Below are positions 35,741-44,712 of a stretch of 64,000 nt of DNA, piece by piece (the first letter of the stretch is position 1; every line of letters starts with the position of its first letter). This DNA comes from Martinezella lusitana (lineage in GTDB: Bacteria > Pseudomonadota > Alphaproteobacteria > Rhizobiales > Rhizobiaceae). A program made the translations under genes and the position numbers. Where the stretch lies: positions 372,001-436,000 of the forward strand of contig NZ_WUEY01000001.1 of the NCBI RefSeq assembly GCF_010668395.1, read 5' to 3'. The notes beneath the pieces were generated by a model that was given only the letters and a program-made list of their open reading frames with translations, was not told the origin of the DNA and did not search any database.

Positions 35741-35803
35741 TCCCGTGGTGATTTGGCCGGTCGGCTTGCAGCCACGTTAAACAAGTGGCTAAAAAGACCG
35801 GGT
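35741..35803 (+). ncRNA. SAM-II riboswitch aptamer (metA element)
   Basis: The sequence matches the SAM-II consensus as I remember it: the P1 stem cgtgg (35744-35748) with ccacg (35772-35776), the inner loop beginning tgattt, the conserved acgttaaacaag and gtggctaaaaag segments. The pseudoknot is formed by ccggtc (35757-35762) with gaccgg (35796-35801). It binds S-adenosylmethionine to lower expression of metZ downstream. Confidence 0.93.
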
Positions 35804-35807
35804 TGAA

Positions 35808-35836
35808 ACCGGTCTGCAATTGCGGCCGGTTTTTTT
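35808..35836 (+). terminator. metZ: SAM-II-controlled intrinsic terminator before metZ
   Basis: Stem accggtc (35808-35814) with ggccggt (35824-35830), followed by a run of Ts to 35836. An alternative hairpin pairs gaccgg (35796-35801) with ccggtc (35809-35814) and would block it. The aptamer pseudoknot uses the same gaccgg, so SAM binding should favour the terminator. Confidence 0.8.
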
Positions 35837-35856
35837 GTTTTGAAAGTGGTGATGGC

Positions 35857-37044
35857 ATGAGCAAGACTTGGCGCCCCGCAACCCAACTCGTTCACGGCGG
35901 AACGCTCCGTTCGCAATTCGGCGAAACGTCCGAAGCAATCTATCTGACCCAGGGTTTCGTCTATGATACCTCGGAAGCGGCGGAAGCCCGCTTCAAGGGC
36001 GAGACAGACGGTTTCATCTATGCCCGTTACGGCAGCCCGACCAACGACATGTTCGAAAAGCGCATGTGCGCTCTGGAAGGCGCCGAAGATGCCCGCGCCA
36101 CCGCTTCCGGCATGGCCGCGGTCTCCGCCGCCATCCTCTGCCAGCTGAAGGCCGGCGACCACATCGTCGCAGCCCGTGCCCTCTTCGGCTCCTGCCGCTG
36201 GGTCGTCGAGACGCTCGCGCCGAGATACGGCATCGAATGCACGCTCGTCGACGGGCGTTTCGTGGAGAACTGGGAAAAGGCTGTTCGCCCGAACACCAAG
36301 CTCTTCTTCCTCGAAAGCCCGACCAATCCGACGCTGGAAGTGGTCGATATCACCGCTGTCGCCAAGCTCGCCAACCAGATCGGCGCCAAGGTGGTGGTCG
36401 ACAACGTCTTCGCCACGCCGCTCTTCCAGAAGCCGCTGGAACTCGGCGCCCATATCGTCGTCTACTCCGCCACCAAGCATATCGACGGCCAGGGCCGTTC
36501 GCTCGGCGGCGTCATCCTTTCCGACAAGCAGTGGATCGACGAGCAGCTGCAGGACTATTTCCGCCACACCGGCCCGGCCATGTCGCCTTTCACCGCATGG
36601 ACGCTGTTGAAGGGCATCGAGACGCTGCCCCTTCGCGTAGCGCAGCAGACGGTGAACGCCGCCAAGGTGGCCGATTTCCTCGCCGAGCAGGGCAGCAAGG
36701 TCGCCCGCGTGATCTATCCCGGCCGCAAGGATCATCCGCAGGCCGATATCATCGCAAAGCAGATGAGCGGCGGCTCCACTCTCGTCGCCTTCGAACTGAA
36801 GGGCGGCAAGGAAGCAGCCTTCAAGCTGCAGAACGCATTGGAAATCGTGAAGATTTCCAACAATCTCGGCGACAGCAAGAGCCTGATTACCCATCCGGCC
36901 ACCACGACGCACAAAAACCTCACCGACGAGGCCCGTGCCGAGCTCGGCATTTCGCCGGGCACCGTGCGCTTCTCTGCCGGTATCGAGGACAGCGAAGACC
37001 TGGTCGAGGATTTCGCCCGCGCCCTGGCGCAGGTTTCCGCCTGA
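35857..37044 (+). CDS. metZ: O-succinylhomoserine sulfhydrylase
   Basis: PLP-dependent enzyme of 395 residues that makes homocysteine from O-succinylhomoserine and sulfide in methionine synthesis. The Cys/Met metabolism family motifs are clear: YARYGSPTNDMFEKR, the ASGMAAVSAAI stretch, DNVFATPLFQKPLELGAHIVVYSATKHIDG with the PLP lysine at about residue 207, and the C-terminal SLITHPATTTHKNL. The start at 35857 (MSKTWRPATQLVHGG) is preferred over longer frames that run through the riboswitch. Expression is controlled by the SAM-II element and terminator just upstream. Confidence 0.95.
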   Translation: MSKTWRPATQLVHGGTLRSQFGETSEAIYLTQGFVYDTSEAAEARFKGETDGFIYARYGSPTNDMFEKRMCALEGAEDARATASGMAAVSAAILCQLKAGDHIVAARALFGSCRWVVETLAPRYGIECTLVDGRFVENWEKAVRPNTKLFFLESPTNPTLEVVDITAVAKLANQIGAKVVVDNVFATPLFQKPLELGAHIVVYSATKHIDGQGRSLGGVILSDKQWIDEQLQDYFRHTGPAMSPFTAWTLLKGIETLPLRVAQQTVNAAKVADFLAEQGSKVARVIYPGRKDHPQADIIAKQMSGGSTLVAFELKGGKEAAFKLQNALEIVKISNNLGDSKSLITHPATTTHKNLTDEARAELGISPGTVRFSAGIEDSEDLVEDFARALAQVSA

Positions 37045-37051
37045 TATTGCT

Positions 37052-37083
37052 CGAGCCGCCCGGATTTTTCTCCGGGCGGCTCG
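37052..37083. terminator. Hairpin downstream of metZ
   Basis: Perfect 13-bp stem cgagccgcccgga / tccgggcggctcg with a T-rich loop, eight bases after the metZ stop and before the convergent DnaB-like gene. A long T-tail is lacking on both strands, but the stem is strong. Confidence 0.75.
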
Positions 37084-37124
37084 ATCTGCCCATATCGGGC
37101 AATGTCGCAGGATATCGTGGCCCG

Positions 37125-37838
37125 TCAGCCGGCGGCCTTGAACTGAACCAGGCCGTTGTTCAGGAAGAACATCTTGTCGAACAGCGTCAGGTCCAGAGGA
37201 TTTGGCAGGCGGACGTCTTCAAGATCTGGCAACGGTTTCAGCGTCGGATCGTATGAACGATCGATCTGCGAGAGAAACACGACGATCACGCCTTTCGCGC
37301 GCGCGAATGCCTTCAACGCCTGAACCTGGGTCATCACATCAGGCTTTTCCCGCTTCTGATCGAGCAGCTGCAGATAGTCGACCACCGCCAGCGTGCCGCG
37401 CGGCGCGGCGGCCAGCTTCTCGACGATATAGTCGGCGCTGATGGCGTCGGAGCTGTCGAATTCGAACAATGCGGCAAACTCGGCATAGTCGGCGCCGATC
37501 ACCCGGAAGCGGTCCTGAACGACCTTTTCCGTGTCCTCCAACGTGAAAAAGACGCCACGATTGCCGGTCCTCATGGCTTCGACGACAAGCCTCAGGCTCA
37601 TGAGCGTTTTACCATGGCCGGGCCGGGCGCCGATCAGCACGAGATCACCCGGGCCAAGCCGCGAATACAGATCGCCGATGGAAACAGCGGCATTCGTTTT
37701 GGACGCAAGCAAGCTCCAGCCTTCGAAACCCTCGCCGGCCGCGATGCGATCCAGCGCGGCATGCAGGGGGATCTTCTGCTGGCGGGACAACAGCCTCGCC
37801 TTGCGTTTCAAATGATATACAGGGGCAGAAAGCCTCAT
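37125..37838 (-). CDS. Solo DnaB/RadA-type ATPase domain protein
   Basis: Protein of 237 residues resembling only the C-terminal RecA-like ATPase domain of replicative helicase DnaB. Walker A is LIGARPGHGKT (68-78), then FFTLEDTEKVVQDRF, Walker B TLAVVDYLQLLDQ (about 145-157) and the sensor VVFLSQIDR. The DnaB N-terminal domain needed for ring formation with primase is missing; instead there are about 55 basic, helical residues. It is not the replicative helicase, and no phage genes surround it. The cellular function is unknown; a DNA repair or plasmid-related accessory ATPase is one possibility. Confidence 0.8.
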   Translation of the reverse strand: MRLSAPVYHLKRKARLLSRQQKIPLHAALDRIAAGEGFEGWSLLASKTNAAVSIGDLYSRLGPGDLVLIGARPGHGKTLMSLRLVVEAMRTGNRGVFFTLEDTEKVVQDRFRVIGADYAEFAALFEFDSSDAISADYIVEKLAAAPRGTLAVVDYLQLLDQKREKPDVMTQVQALKAFARAKGVIVVFLSQIDRSYDPTLKPLPDLEDVRLPNPLDLTLFDKMFFLNNGLVQFKAAG

Positions 37839-38451
37839 ATAAACCTCCTATTTGCGAGCAATGACCGCAACCCCTCCTTATGCCCGGCGCTCAAACAGTC
37901 GGTTTGGATATCGACGGCCCCGCATGAAATATACTTTCCCGAATGGAGGGGGGAGGCACGGGCCATGCCAGAATCAGATGATAGCCGAAATTCCCTTGCC
38001 AGAAAATCTCTGGCCGGCATTTCCCGGCGGAACATGAGATGAGATCAGGTATTGTAGGATTCAGAGGTTTCGACTGCAGGTCGCAAGACCTGACATAGAA
38101 CTTAAGTGAACCTGCAATTGCAGCAAGCGTATCTGCCCGTCATGCCGGACAGTACCGGGAATTGTGGTAGACGAGACTAAATGACAAACGGAACGAGATA
38201 CTTTGAGAGCAAGATGCTAACCTTTTTCATCAACCGTAATAGCTGAAACTCATAACGCTCCGCTCTCCAGGAGCGAGATTTCATCACGCCGTTCCTTGAC
38301 GGAATGGATCGGTTATAGGATACCGCTAGATATCCTGCACTTTGCGGGAGTGGTGGAAAGCGGATAATATGCCGCAGACTTGGAAATGCTGGAGCGGCGG
38401 TGAGGCTTGAAGAAGCGCTCGACGTTTCAGGGCAGTGGCAAGGTATCAGGC
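37839..38451. other. 613-base gene-free region with hairpins
   Basis: No protein gene is supported here. Structured elements are visible: caggtc-gcaa-gacctg (38077-38092, a stem closed by a GNRA tetraloop), cgctcc-N8-ggagcg (38256-38275), and ccgttcc-ttgac-ggaatgg (near 38287-38305, with one G-U pair). The density of stems and the lack of codon bias leave room for one or more small RNAs, but no known family was recognised. Confidence 0.5.
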
Positions 38452-38844
38452 ATGTATCGCGCCCTAACACGCGACATTGAAGTCGTCGTCGAACCGTTTT
38501 ATCTGGAGGAGCAATCCGATCCGGACGACGATCGCTATGTCTGGGGATATCGCATCGTCATCTCCAACCATTCCAAGGAAGCCGTCAAGCTGGTGACGCG
38601 CTACTGGCACATCACCGACATGAACGGCATCGTGGATGAAGTGACGGGCCCCGGTGTCGTCGGCGAACAACCGCACCTGAAGCCCGGCGATACCTACGAA
38701 TATTCTTCCGGCTGCCCTCTGGATACGCCGTCAGGAATGATGTTCGGCCACTACCAGATGGAAACGGACGACGGGGAGCTTTTCCATGTCAAGATCCCCG
38801 CCTTCTCACTGGATACGCCGAACCTGCTGCGCACGCTGAACTAG
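38452..38844 (+). CDS. apaG: ApaG (Co2+/Mg2+ efflux-associated) protein
   Basis: Protein of 130 residues of the ApaG family, an immunoglobulin-like fold. Typical segments: [63 protein letters not shown] and [11 protein letters not shown]. The role is linked to ApaH/Ap4A and metal homeostasis in enterobacteria but is not defined biochemically. The start at 38452 is preferred to one 15 codons upstream because of the AAGG element and the usual length (about 125-130). It is convergent with hslO. Confidence 0.95.
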   Translation: MYRALTRDIEVVVEPFYLEEQSDPDDDRYVWGYRIVISNHSKEAVKLVTRYWHITDMNGIVDEVTGPGVVGEQPHLKPGDTYEYSSGCPLDTPSGMMFGHYQMETDDGELFHVKIPAFSLDTPNLLRTLN

Positions 38845-38953
38845 GCGGTTCCCGCTTTTCCTCGAAAAGCGCAACCCCCAATTTTCCTGCATTCTTATGC
38901 ACTCCGGACGGAAAACCGCTGCGTACTTTTCTCTGAAATGCTCGGAAGCGGCA

Positions 38954-39943
38954 TCAGGCCGCTTCTATCTCGGACACTTCGAAGCGATAGGTCGTCGAGC
39001 AGAATTCGCAGGTCACGGCGACTTCGCCATTGTCCTGGCTGGCCTCGATCTCCTCGGCGCTAAAGCCCTTCAAGACGCCCTTCAGCTTGTCCCGCGAGCA
39101 CGAACAGCGATCATAGACGGCCTTCGGCTCGTAGACGCGCACGCCGCGCTCGTGAAAGAGGCGATAGAGAAGGCGCTCGGTGCCGACCTGCGGATCCGTG
39201 AGCTCGTCGGCATCGATGGTTTCCACCAGACTGCGCGCTTCCGACCAGGCATCGTCCTCGACATGATGACGCACGCCGGTATCGCCGTCGCCGCCATGCA
39301 GGTCCGGCTGGCGCATGCGCTCGGGAGCCTCCGGCAGGAACTGGGCAATCAGGCCGCCCGCCCGCCAGCGATGACGCGGCTTGCCTTCCTCGTCGCGGTC
39401 GAAGAGTTCGGCGGCACCCAGGCGCACGCGCGTCGGGATCTGTTCCGACTGGCGGAAATAGGTGCCGGCAATCTCCTCGAGCGAAGCGCCGTCGAGAGCG
39501 ACAATGCCCTGATAGGGCTGCGTGAAGCGACCCTGGTCGATGGTGAAGGCGAGAACGCCCTTGCCCAGCAGTTGCTCCGGCTCGGTGCGGCCTTCGGCCA
39601 CCGCCTTCGTCAGTGCCGCTTCGTCGAAGCGAGCATAGGCGCGAACATTTTCCGGCGTCGAGAAATCGGCAACCAGAAGATCGACGGGACCGTCGCTCTT
39701 GGTCTGCACGGTGAATTTGCCTTCGAACTTCAACGACGTCCCGAGAAGCACCGTCAGGACGATGGCCTCGGCCAGGAGGCGCGCGACCGGGGTCGGATAG
39801 TCATGCCGGGCAAGAATGGCGTCCAGCAGCGGACCGAGCTGCACGGCACGGCCGCGCACGTCCAAACCTTCCACCTGGAAGGGGACGACGTGATCGTCAC
39901 CGGCAAAATCGAATTGACCCAGCGATGCGGCATTTTCGGCCAT
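38954..39943 (-). CDS. hslO: Hsp33 redox-regulated chaperone
   Basis: Holdase chaperone of 329 residues, activated by oxidative unfolding. The C-terminal zinc centre is visible as CSCS (about 270) and CEFC (about 312), the four redox cysteines. Upstream parts match the family: YPTPVARLLAEAIVLTVLLGTSLKFEG, GPVDLLVADFSTPENVRAYAR, and YQGIVALDGASLEEIAGTYFRQSEQIPTRVRL. It is the third gene of the leftward argD-argF-hslO series, starting 47 bases after argF. Confidence 0.94.
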   Translation of the reverse strand: MAENAASLGQFDFAGDDHVVPFQVEGLDVRGRAVQLGPLLDAILARHDYPTPVARLLAEAIVLTVLLGTSLKFEGKFTVQTKSDGPVDLLVADFSTPENVRAYARFDEAALTKAVAEGRTEPEQLLGKGVLAFTIDQGRFTQPYQGIVALDGASLEEIAGTYFRQSEQIPTRVRLGAAELFDRDEEGKPRHRWRAGGLIAQFLPEAPERMRQPDLHGGDGDTGVRHHVEDDAWSEARSLVETIDADELTDPQVGTERLLYRLFHERGVRVYEPKAVYDRCSCSRDKLKGVLKGFSAEEIEASQDNGEVAVTCEFCSTTYRFEVSEIEAA

Positions 39944-39990
39944 TGCTTTACTCCTACTGCGCCCGCGCCCTCAGACACGGCTTCATATCC

Positions 39991-40908
39991 TCAGATTGCG
40001 CCCAGGCACCAAGCAAGAATCGACTTTTGCGCATGAAGGCGGTTTTCCGCCTCATCGAAAACAACGGATTGCGGACCGTCGATCACTTCGTCCGTCACTT
40101 CCTCCCCGCGATGGGCGGGCAGGCAATGCATGAACAACGCGTCTTTGCCGGCCTGTGCCATCAAAGCCTGGTTGACCTGATAGGGCTGGAAGACGTTGTG
40201 ACCGCGTGCCCGGTGTTCCTGATTCATGGAAACCCAGGTATCGGTTACCACGCAATCGACGCCGGCAACCGCACGGTCTGCATCATGCGTGAGCATGATT
40301 TCGGCGCCCTCATTGCGGGCCCAGTTCAGATAGTGATCCTTCGGCTCGGAACCAAGAGGCACCGCCATATTCATGCGATAGCCGAAACGCGCAGCGCCTT
40401 CGATCAGTGAATGCAGCACGTTGTTGCCATCGCCCGTCCAGGCGATGGACTTGCCCTTGATCGGACCGCGATGCTCCTCGAAGGTCATGATGTCAGCCAT
40501 GATCTGGCAGGGATGTGTGTCGTCGGTCAGCGCGTTGATAACCGGAACGGTCGCATGTTCCGCCAGCTCCAGCAGGCGCGAGTGATCCGTCGTGCGGATC
40601 ATGATCGCATCGACATAACGCGACAGGACCTTCGCGGTATCGCCGATCGTCTCGGCGCGGCCGAGCTGCATTTCGGTGCCGGAGAGGAAGAGCGTCTCGC
40701 CGCCCAGCTGGCGCATGCCGACATCGAACGATACGCGCGTTCGGGTGGAAGGCTTCTCGAAGATCATCGCCAGCATCTTGCCGGCAAGCGGCTTGTCGGC
40801 CGTGCCAGCCTTCAATGCCTTCTTTCGCACGATCGCATCATCGATGATGTTGCGCAGCTCAGCGGCCGCAACGGCCGAGAGGTCGAGAAAGTGTTTCGGA
40901 GAAGCCAT
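39991..40908 (-). CDS. argF: Ornithine carbamoyltransferase
   Basis: Enzyme of 305 residues of arginine synthesis that makes citrulline from ornithine and carbamoyl phosphate. Carbamoyl phosphate is bound by [11 protein letters not shown] (about 51-61); [12 protein letters not shown], and the ornithine/Zn-like [15 protein letters not shown] near residue 266 are present. It is the second gene in the run with argD upstream (73-base gap), consistent with coordinated arginine synthesis. The start gives [11 protein letters not shown], the usual rhizobial form. Confidence 0.96.
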   Translation of the reverse strand: MASPKHFLDLSAVAAAELRNIIDDAIVRKKALKAGTADKPLAGKMLAMIFEKPSTRTRVSFDVGMRQLGGETLFLSGTEMQLGRAETIGDTAKVLSRYVDAIMIRTTDHSRLLELAEHATVPVINALTDDTHPCQIMADIMTFEEHRGPIKGKSIAWTGDGNNVLHSLIEGAARFGYRMNMAVPLGSEPKDHYLNWARNEGAEIMLTHDADRAVAGVDCVVTDTWVSMNQEHRARGHNVFQPYQVNQALMAQAGKDALFMHCLPAHRGEEVTDEVIDGPQSVVFDEAENRLHAQKSILAWCLGAI

Positions 40909-40981
40909 GTCCTTACCTGTACTCCAGAAAAAACAATAACGCCCGCGTGGGGCAAGAACGCCCCAACAGCGGGCGCTGAGT

Positions 40982-42181
40982 TCAAGCCGATTTCTTGACG
41001 CGAACGGCGCGCGCGCGCTCTGCTGCGCGCTCGATGCGAGCGAGGCCTTCGCGTGCCTCCTCGGCGGTCACGATCAGCGGCGGAAGCAGACGAATGACGT
41101 TGTCACCGGCCGGAACGCCAAGCAGATGTTCGGCGCGGATCGCCTGCAGCAGGTCCGCCTGCGGGATGGCGGCCTTGATGCCGAGCATGAGACCTTCGCC
41201 GCGAATATCCTCGATGATATCCGGGAAGCGATCCTTGAGCGAGGCAAGGCCCTGGCGGAAGATCAAGGCGACATCGCGCACGTGCTCAAGGAAGCCGTCG
41301 GCCAGCACGATATCGAGCACCGCATTGCCGACCGCCATGGCAAGCGGATTGCCGCCATAGGTCGATCCGTGCGTGCCGGCCTTCATGCCCGAGGCGGCTT
41401 CCGCCGTCGCAAGGCAGGCGCCGAGCGGGAAACCACCGCCGATACCCTTGGCGACGGCCATGATATCCGGCTTGATACCGGCCCACTCATAGGCAAAGAG
41501 CTTGCCGGTACGGCCGACGCCGGACTGGACTTCGTCGAGAACCAGCAGCAGGCCGTGCTCGTCGCAGATCTGGCGGAGACCGCGCATGAATTCGTTCGTC
41601 GCCGGGCGGATGCCGCCCTCGCCCTGCACCGGCTCGACCAGGATCGCGGCCGTAGCATCGGTGATGGCCGCGCGCACGGCGTCAAGGTCGCCGAAGGGCA
41701 CCGGATCGAAGCCCGGAGCCTTCGGGCCGAAGCCTTCGATGTATTTTTCCTGGCCACCGGCGGCGACCGTCGCGATGGTACGGCCGTGGAAGGCGCCCTC
41801 GAAGGTGATGATATGGAACTTTTCGGGATGCCCCTTGGCGAAATGATAGCGCCGCGCCGTCTTGATGGCGCATTCCAGCGCCTCGGCGCCGGAGTTGGTG
41901 AAGAACACCTTGTCGGCGAACGTGGCTTCCGTCAGGCGCTTCGACAGCTTCTCCTGGCCGGGCACTTCATAGAGGTTGGAGAGATGCCAGACCTTGTCGG
42001 CCTGCGCCTTCAATTCCGCGACGAGATGGGGGTGCGCATGACCGAGCGAATTGACCGCCACGCCGGCCGCGAAATCGAGATAGCGTTCGCCATTTTCGGT
42101 CACCAGCCAGACGCCCTCGCCTCGCTCGAACCGCAGCGGAGCACGCATGTAGGTATCATAAAGCGGCGCGGTCTCTGCCAT
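40982..42181 (-). CDS. argD: Acetylornithine aminotransferase
   Basis: PLP enzyme of 399 residues, class III aminotransferase. It shows [78 protein letters not shown] and the PLP lysine in [15 protein letters not shown]. It converts N-acetylglutamate semialdehyde to N-acetylornithine. The ATG at 42181 is preferred to that at 42187 because AGGAG lies 8 bases before it, against 2 for the other. First gene of the leftward argD-argF-hslO run. Confidence 0.95.
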   Translation of the reverse strand: MAETAPLYDTYMRAPLRFERGEGVWLVTENGERYLDFAAGVAVNSLGHAHPHLVAELKAQADKVWHLSNLYEVPGQEKLSKRLTEATFADKVFFTNSGAEALECAIKTARRYHFAKGHPEKFHIITFEGAFHGRTIATVAAGGQEKYIEGFGPKAPGFDPVPFGDLDAVRAAITDATAAILVEPVQGEGGIRPATNEFMRGLRQICDEHGLLLVLDEVQSGVGRTGKLFAYEWAGIKPDIMAVAKGIGGGFPLGACLATAEAASGMKAGTHGSTYGGNPLAMAVGNAVLDIVLADGFLEHVRDVALIFRQGLASLKDRFPDIIEDIRGEGLMLGIKAAIPQADLLQAIRAEHLLGVPAGDNVIRLLPPLIVTAEEAREGLARIERAAERARAVRVKKSA

Positions 42182-42606
42182 GGCCATTTCTCCTCGATCA
42201 CAACTTTAAGGACCAATCGCTTCCGTTTGATGAAACGGACCCGAAAAAATCAAAAATGCCGCCTTGCGGCGGCTTGCGCACTATTGATGTTTTGCACCGC
42301 GATGTCAACAAAACTGGCGGTTTAGCAGGTGCGAGAAAGCGCTGCCGGGCAAAAGAGATGGGTTCTGCAGCGCCTATTGCAGAAATGCCACGCCCGGACA
42401 GCAAGTTGGGGAAAACCTCGAAATCGATTCCACAAGATTCCCGCGACTCTTGTCACGGAGTCAGCCTCACACTAGGTTAAAAACCAATTGCTAGACTGCA
42501 TGCGGCGGAACTAGTCACCACAATTTTAGAGCGTTTCGCGTCTCGTTCCCATGCGAGGCAATGGTGAGGGATTCTGCCATCGGAAACGCGGCAGCGGAGA
42601 CAGGGC
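42182..42606. other. Regulatory region between argD and gcrA
   Basis: 425 bases between divergent genes. The argD leader contains a short inverted repeat gccgcc-ttgc-ggcggc (42259-42274). The gcrA side carries the GANTC cluster listed separately and a loose CtrA-like ttaa-N7-ttgc at 42477-42491. No further gene is supported. Confidence 0.6.
42426..42574. promoter_or_regulatory. Cluster of five GANTC (CcrM) methylation sites before gcrA
   Basis: GANTC occurs at 42426, 42436, 42445, 42458 and 42570; the first four fall within 37 bases. GANTC is methylated by CcrM and sensed by GcrA in alphaproteobacteria, so this cluster upstream of gcrA suggests cell-cycle-phased, methylation-responsive expression of the regulator itself. 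Confidence 0.75.
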
Positions 42607-43143
42607 ATGAATTGGACAGACGAACGCGTCGAGAAGCTGAAAAAGCTATGGTCCGAAGGTTTGAGCGCCAGCCAGATCGCGGCGCAGCTTGGTGGCGTAA
42701 GCCGTAATGCCGTCATCGGCAAGGTGCACCGCCTGAACCTCCCCGGCCGAGCGAAGGCTGGCGGCACGGCGACCGCTGCCCGCACGCCGAAACGCAACGC
42801 CACGGCACCTCGCCCTGCCAGCTTCGGCTCGCGCGTTGCGACGCGCACGGTGGTCGCCCGGCAGCAGGGCGCGACCATGCTGAAGGAAGAGATCGACGTC
42901 GATACGGTCAATGAAATCCAATATCGCCCGGCTTCCAACGTCGTCGTCCCGATCTCCCGTCGCCTCGGCCTGACGGAGCTGACGGAGCGCACCTGCAAGT
43001 GGCCGGTCGGCGATCCGCTGAAGGACGATTTCCACTTCTGCGGCAACGAGAGCCCGGATGCATCGCCCTATTGCGGCTATCATCAGCGCCTGGCCTACCA
43101 GCCCGTGCACGAACGGCGTCGGCCGGCTCAACCACGCGGCTGA
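42607..43143 (+). CDS. gcrA: GcrA cell-cycle regulator
   Basis: Regulator of 178 residues. The N-terminal helix-turn-helix is the GcrA signature (MNWTDERVEKLKKLWSEGLS, then QIAAQLGGVSRNAVIGKVHRL). A basic, Ala/Thr-rich linker follows (about 48-90), then the C-terminal sigma-70-binding part with ERTCKWPVGDP and FHFCGNESPDASPYCGYH, containing conserved cysteines. GcrA binds RNA polymerase with sigma-70 and activates genes with methylated GANTC sites during the cell cycle. The gene is flanked by a GANTC cluster upstream and an intrinsic terminator downstream. Confidence 0.96.
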   Translation: MNWTDERVEKLKKLWSEGLSASQIAAQLGGVSRNAVIGKVHRLNLPGRAKAGGTATAARTPKRNATAPRPASFGSRVATRTVVARQQGATMLKEEIDVDTVNEIQYRPASNVVVPISRRLGLTELTERTCKWPVGDPLKDDFHFCGNESPDASPYCGYHQRLAYQPVHERRRPAQPRG

Positions 43144-43169
43144 GATCTATCATCGCCGAGACAAAAGAA

Positions 43170-43191
43170 ACGGGCCCTTGAGGCCCGTTTT
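43170..43191. terminator. Intrinsic terminator between gcrA and phoB
   Basis: Stem acgggcc / ggcccgt with loop cttga, followed by a T-run on the plus strand and preceded by A-rich sequence that gives Ts on the minus strand. It can end both convergent transcripts. Confidence 0.85.
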
Positions 43192-43233
43192 CTGTTTCCG
43201 CCGCTATGTCGATGCCTGAGCGGGCCTTGCCGC

Positions 43234-43917
43234 TCAGGCCTCCATGGAATAGCCCGCGCCGCGAACGGTGCGGATGACATCCTGCATATTGGAGAAGTTG
43301 AGCGCCTTGCGCAGGCGGCCGACATGGACGTCGACGGTACGTTCGTCGACATAGATATCGTGCCCCCATACGCCGTCCAGCAGCTGCGAGCGCGAGAAGA
43401 CGCGGCCCGGCGAGGACATCAGGAATTCCAGCAGGCGGAATTCCGTCGGCCCCAACCGCACTTCGCGGCTCTTGCGGTGGACGCGATGGGTTTCGCGGTC
43501 CAGCTCGATATCGCCGCAACGCAGCACCGTGGAGAGAACCTCCGGACGGGCGCGCCGCAGCATCGCCTTGACGCGAGCCATCAGCTCCGGCGTCGAAAAC
43601 GGCTTGACGACGTAATCGTCCGCGCCGGTGGAAAGGCCGCGCACGCGCTCGCTTTCCTCGCCGCGGGCGGTGAGCATGATGATCGGCAGGCGCTCCGTCT
43701 CCGGCCGCATGCGCAGCCGGCGGCAGAGCTCGATGCCGGACACGCCGGGGAGCATCCAGTCGAGGATCAGAAGATCGGGGATGCGCTCCTGGAGACGCAG
43801 CTCGGCCTCATCGCCTCTGAGGATGGTGTCGACCTCGAAGCCTTCGGCCTCGAGATTGTAGCGCAGCAGAACGCTCAGCGCTTCCTCGTCTTCTACAACA
43901 GCAACTCTCGGAACCAT
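43234..43917 (-). CDS. phoB: Phosphate regulon response regulator PhoB
   Basis: OmpR-family response regulator of 227 residues. The receiver domain (about 1-120) has the acidic pocket VVEDEE, phosphoacceptor Asp53 (LILDWMLPG), the conserved MLTARGEE threonine and lysine in YVVKPFS. The C-terminal winged helix (about 130-225) has LGPTEFRLLEFLMSSPGRVFSRSQLLDGVWG and ERTVDVHVGRLRKAL. PhoB binds Pho boxes such as that before pstS. It is the last gene of the leftward phosphate locus. Confidence 0.96.
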   Translation of the reverse strand: MVPRVAVVEDEEALSVLLRYNLEAEGFEVDTILRGDEAELRLQERIPDLLILDWMLPGVSGIELCRRLRMRPETERLPIIMLTARGEESERVRGLSTGADDYVVKPFSTPELMARVKAMLRRARPEVLSTVLRCGDIELDRETHRVHRKSREVRLGPTEFRLLEFLMSSPGRVFSRSQLLDGVWGHDIYVDERTVDVHVGRLRKALNFSNMQDVIRTVRGAGYSMEA

Positions 43918-43947
43918 GCGCCTGTGGTCTCCTTTTTCGCTTCCAGA

Positions 43948-44661
43948 TTATTCCGTCACCGCGCCGACGGTATTGGCGGTATCGTCCTTCGGGCGCTCGC
44001 CTTCGGGCTGGGCACCGGTCGCCATGTAGTAGATCGTCTCGGCGATGTTGGTGGCATGGTCGCCGATGCGCTCGATGTTCTTCGCGCAGAAGAGAAGATG
44101 CGTGCAGGTGGTGATGTTGCGCGGATCTTCCATCATGTAGGTCAGCATCTCGCGGAAGAGCGAGGTGTACATGGCGTCGATTTCCTCGTCCCGCTCGCGG
44201 ATCGAGACGGCCTTGTCGGGCGAACGGGTCGCATAGACGTCCAGAACTTCCTTCAGCTGGCTCAGCGCCAGTTCGGAGAGATGCTCGATGCCGCGGGCGA
44301 GACGACGCGGAACGCCGGTGCCCTGCACGGCGATGACGCGCTTGGCGGTGTTCTTGCCAAGGTCGCCGACGCGCTCCAGATCGGAGGCGATGCGGATCGA
44401 ACCCATGATCTCGCGCAGGTCGGCGGCCATCGGCTGACGGCGAGCGATGGTGACGATCGCCTTGTCGCCGATCTCGCGCTCCGCATGGTCGAGAACGACG
44501 TCGTCCGAGATGACCTTCTGGGCAAGAGCGGCGTCGCTGTTGACCAGTGCGCGGACGCTGTCGCTGACCATCTGCTCGGCTAGGCCGCCCATTTCGGCAA
44601 TGCGGCGCGTCAGGAACTTCAGGTCTTCGTCATAGGCAGAGAGAATGTGAGTGGAGACCAT
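43948..44661 (-). CDS. phoU: PhoU phosphate-signalling regulator
   Basis: All-helical protein of 237 residues made of two similar three-helix bundles, with the PhoU metal-cluster motifs DNEVD-like VVLDHAEREIGD and RERDEEIDAMY. It sits between the Pst transporter and PhoR, damping PhoB signalling when phosphate is plentiful. Order pstB-phoU-phoB is conserved. It starts 51 bases after pstB. Confidence 0.95.
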   Translation of the reverse strand: MVSTHILSAYDEDLKFLTRRIAEMGGLAEQMVSDSVRALVNSDAALAQKVISDDVVLDHAEREIGDKAIVTIARRQPMAADLREIMGSIRIASDLERVGDLGKNTAKRVIAVQGTGVPRRLARGIEHLSELALSQLKEVLDVYATRSPDKAVSIRERDEEIDAMYTSLFREMLTYMMEDPRNITTCTHLLFCAKNIERIGDHATNIAETIYYMATGAQPEGERPKDDTANTVGAVTE

Positions 44662-44712
44662 TTTTCTATCCTCAAGGTGAACTGTGTGAAAGGAGCCGCG
44701 CGCGCAGCATCA

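Noticed and set aside
38177..38470. Minus-strand frame of 97 codons in the gene-free region
   Set aside because: Overlaps the apaG start, has no ribosome site and odd composition.
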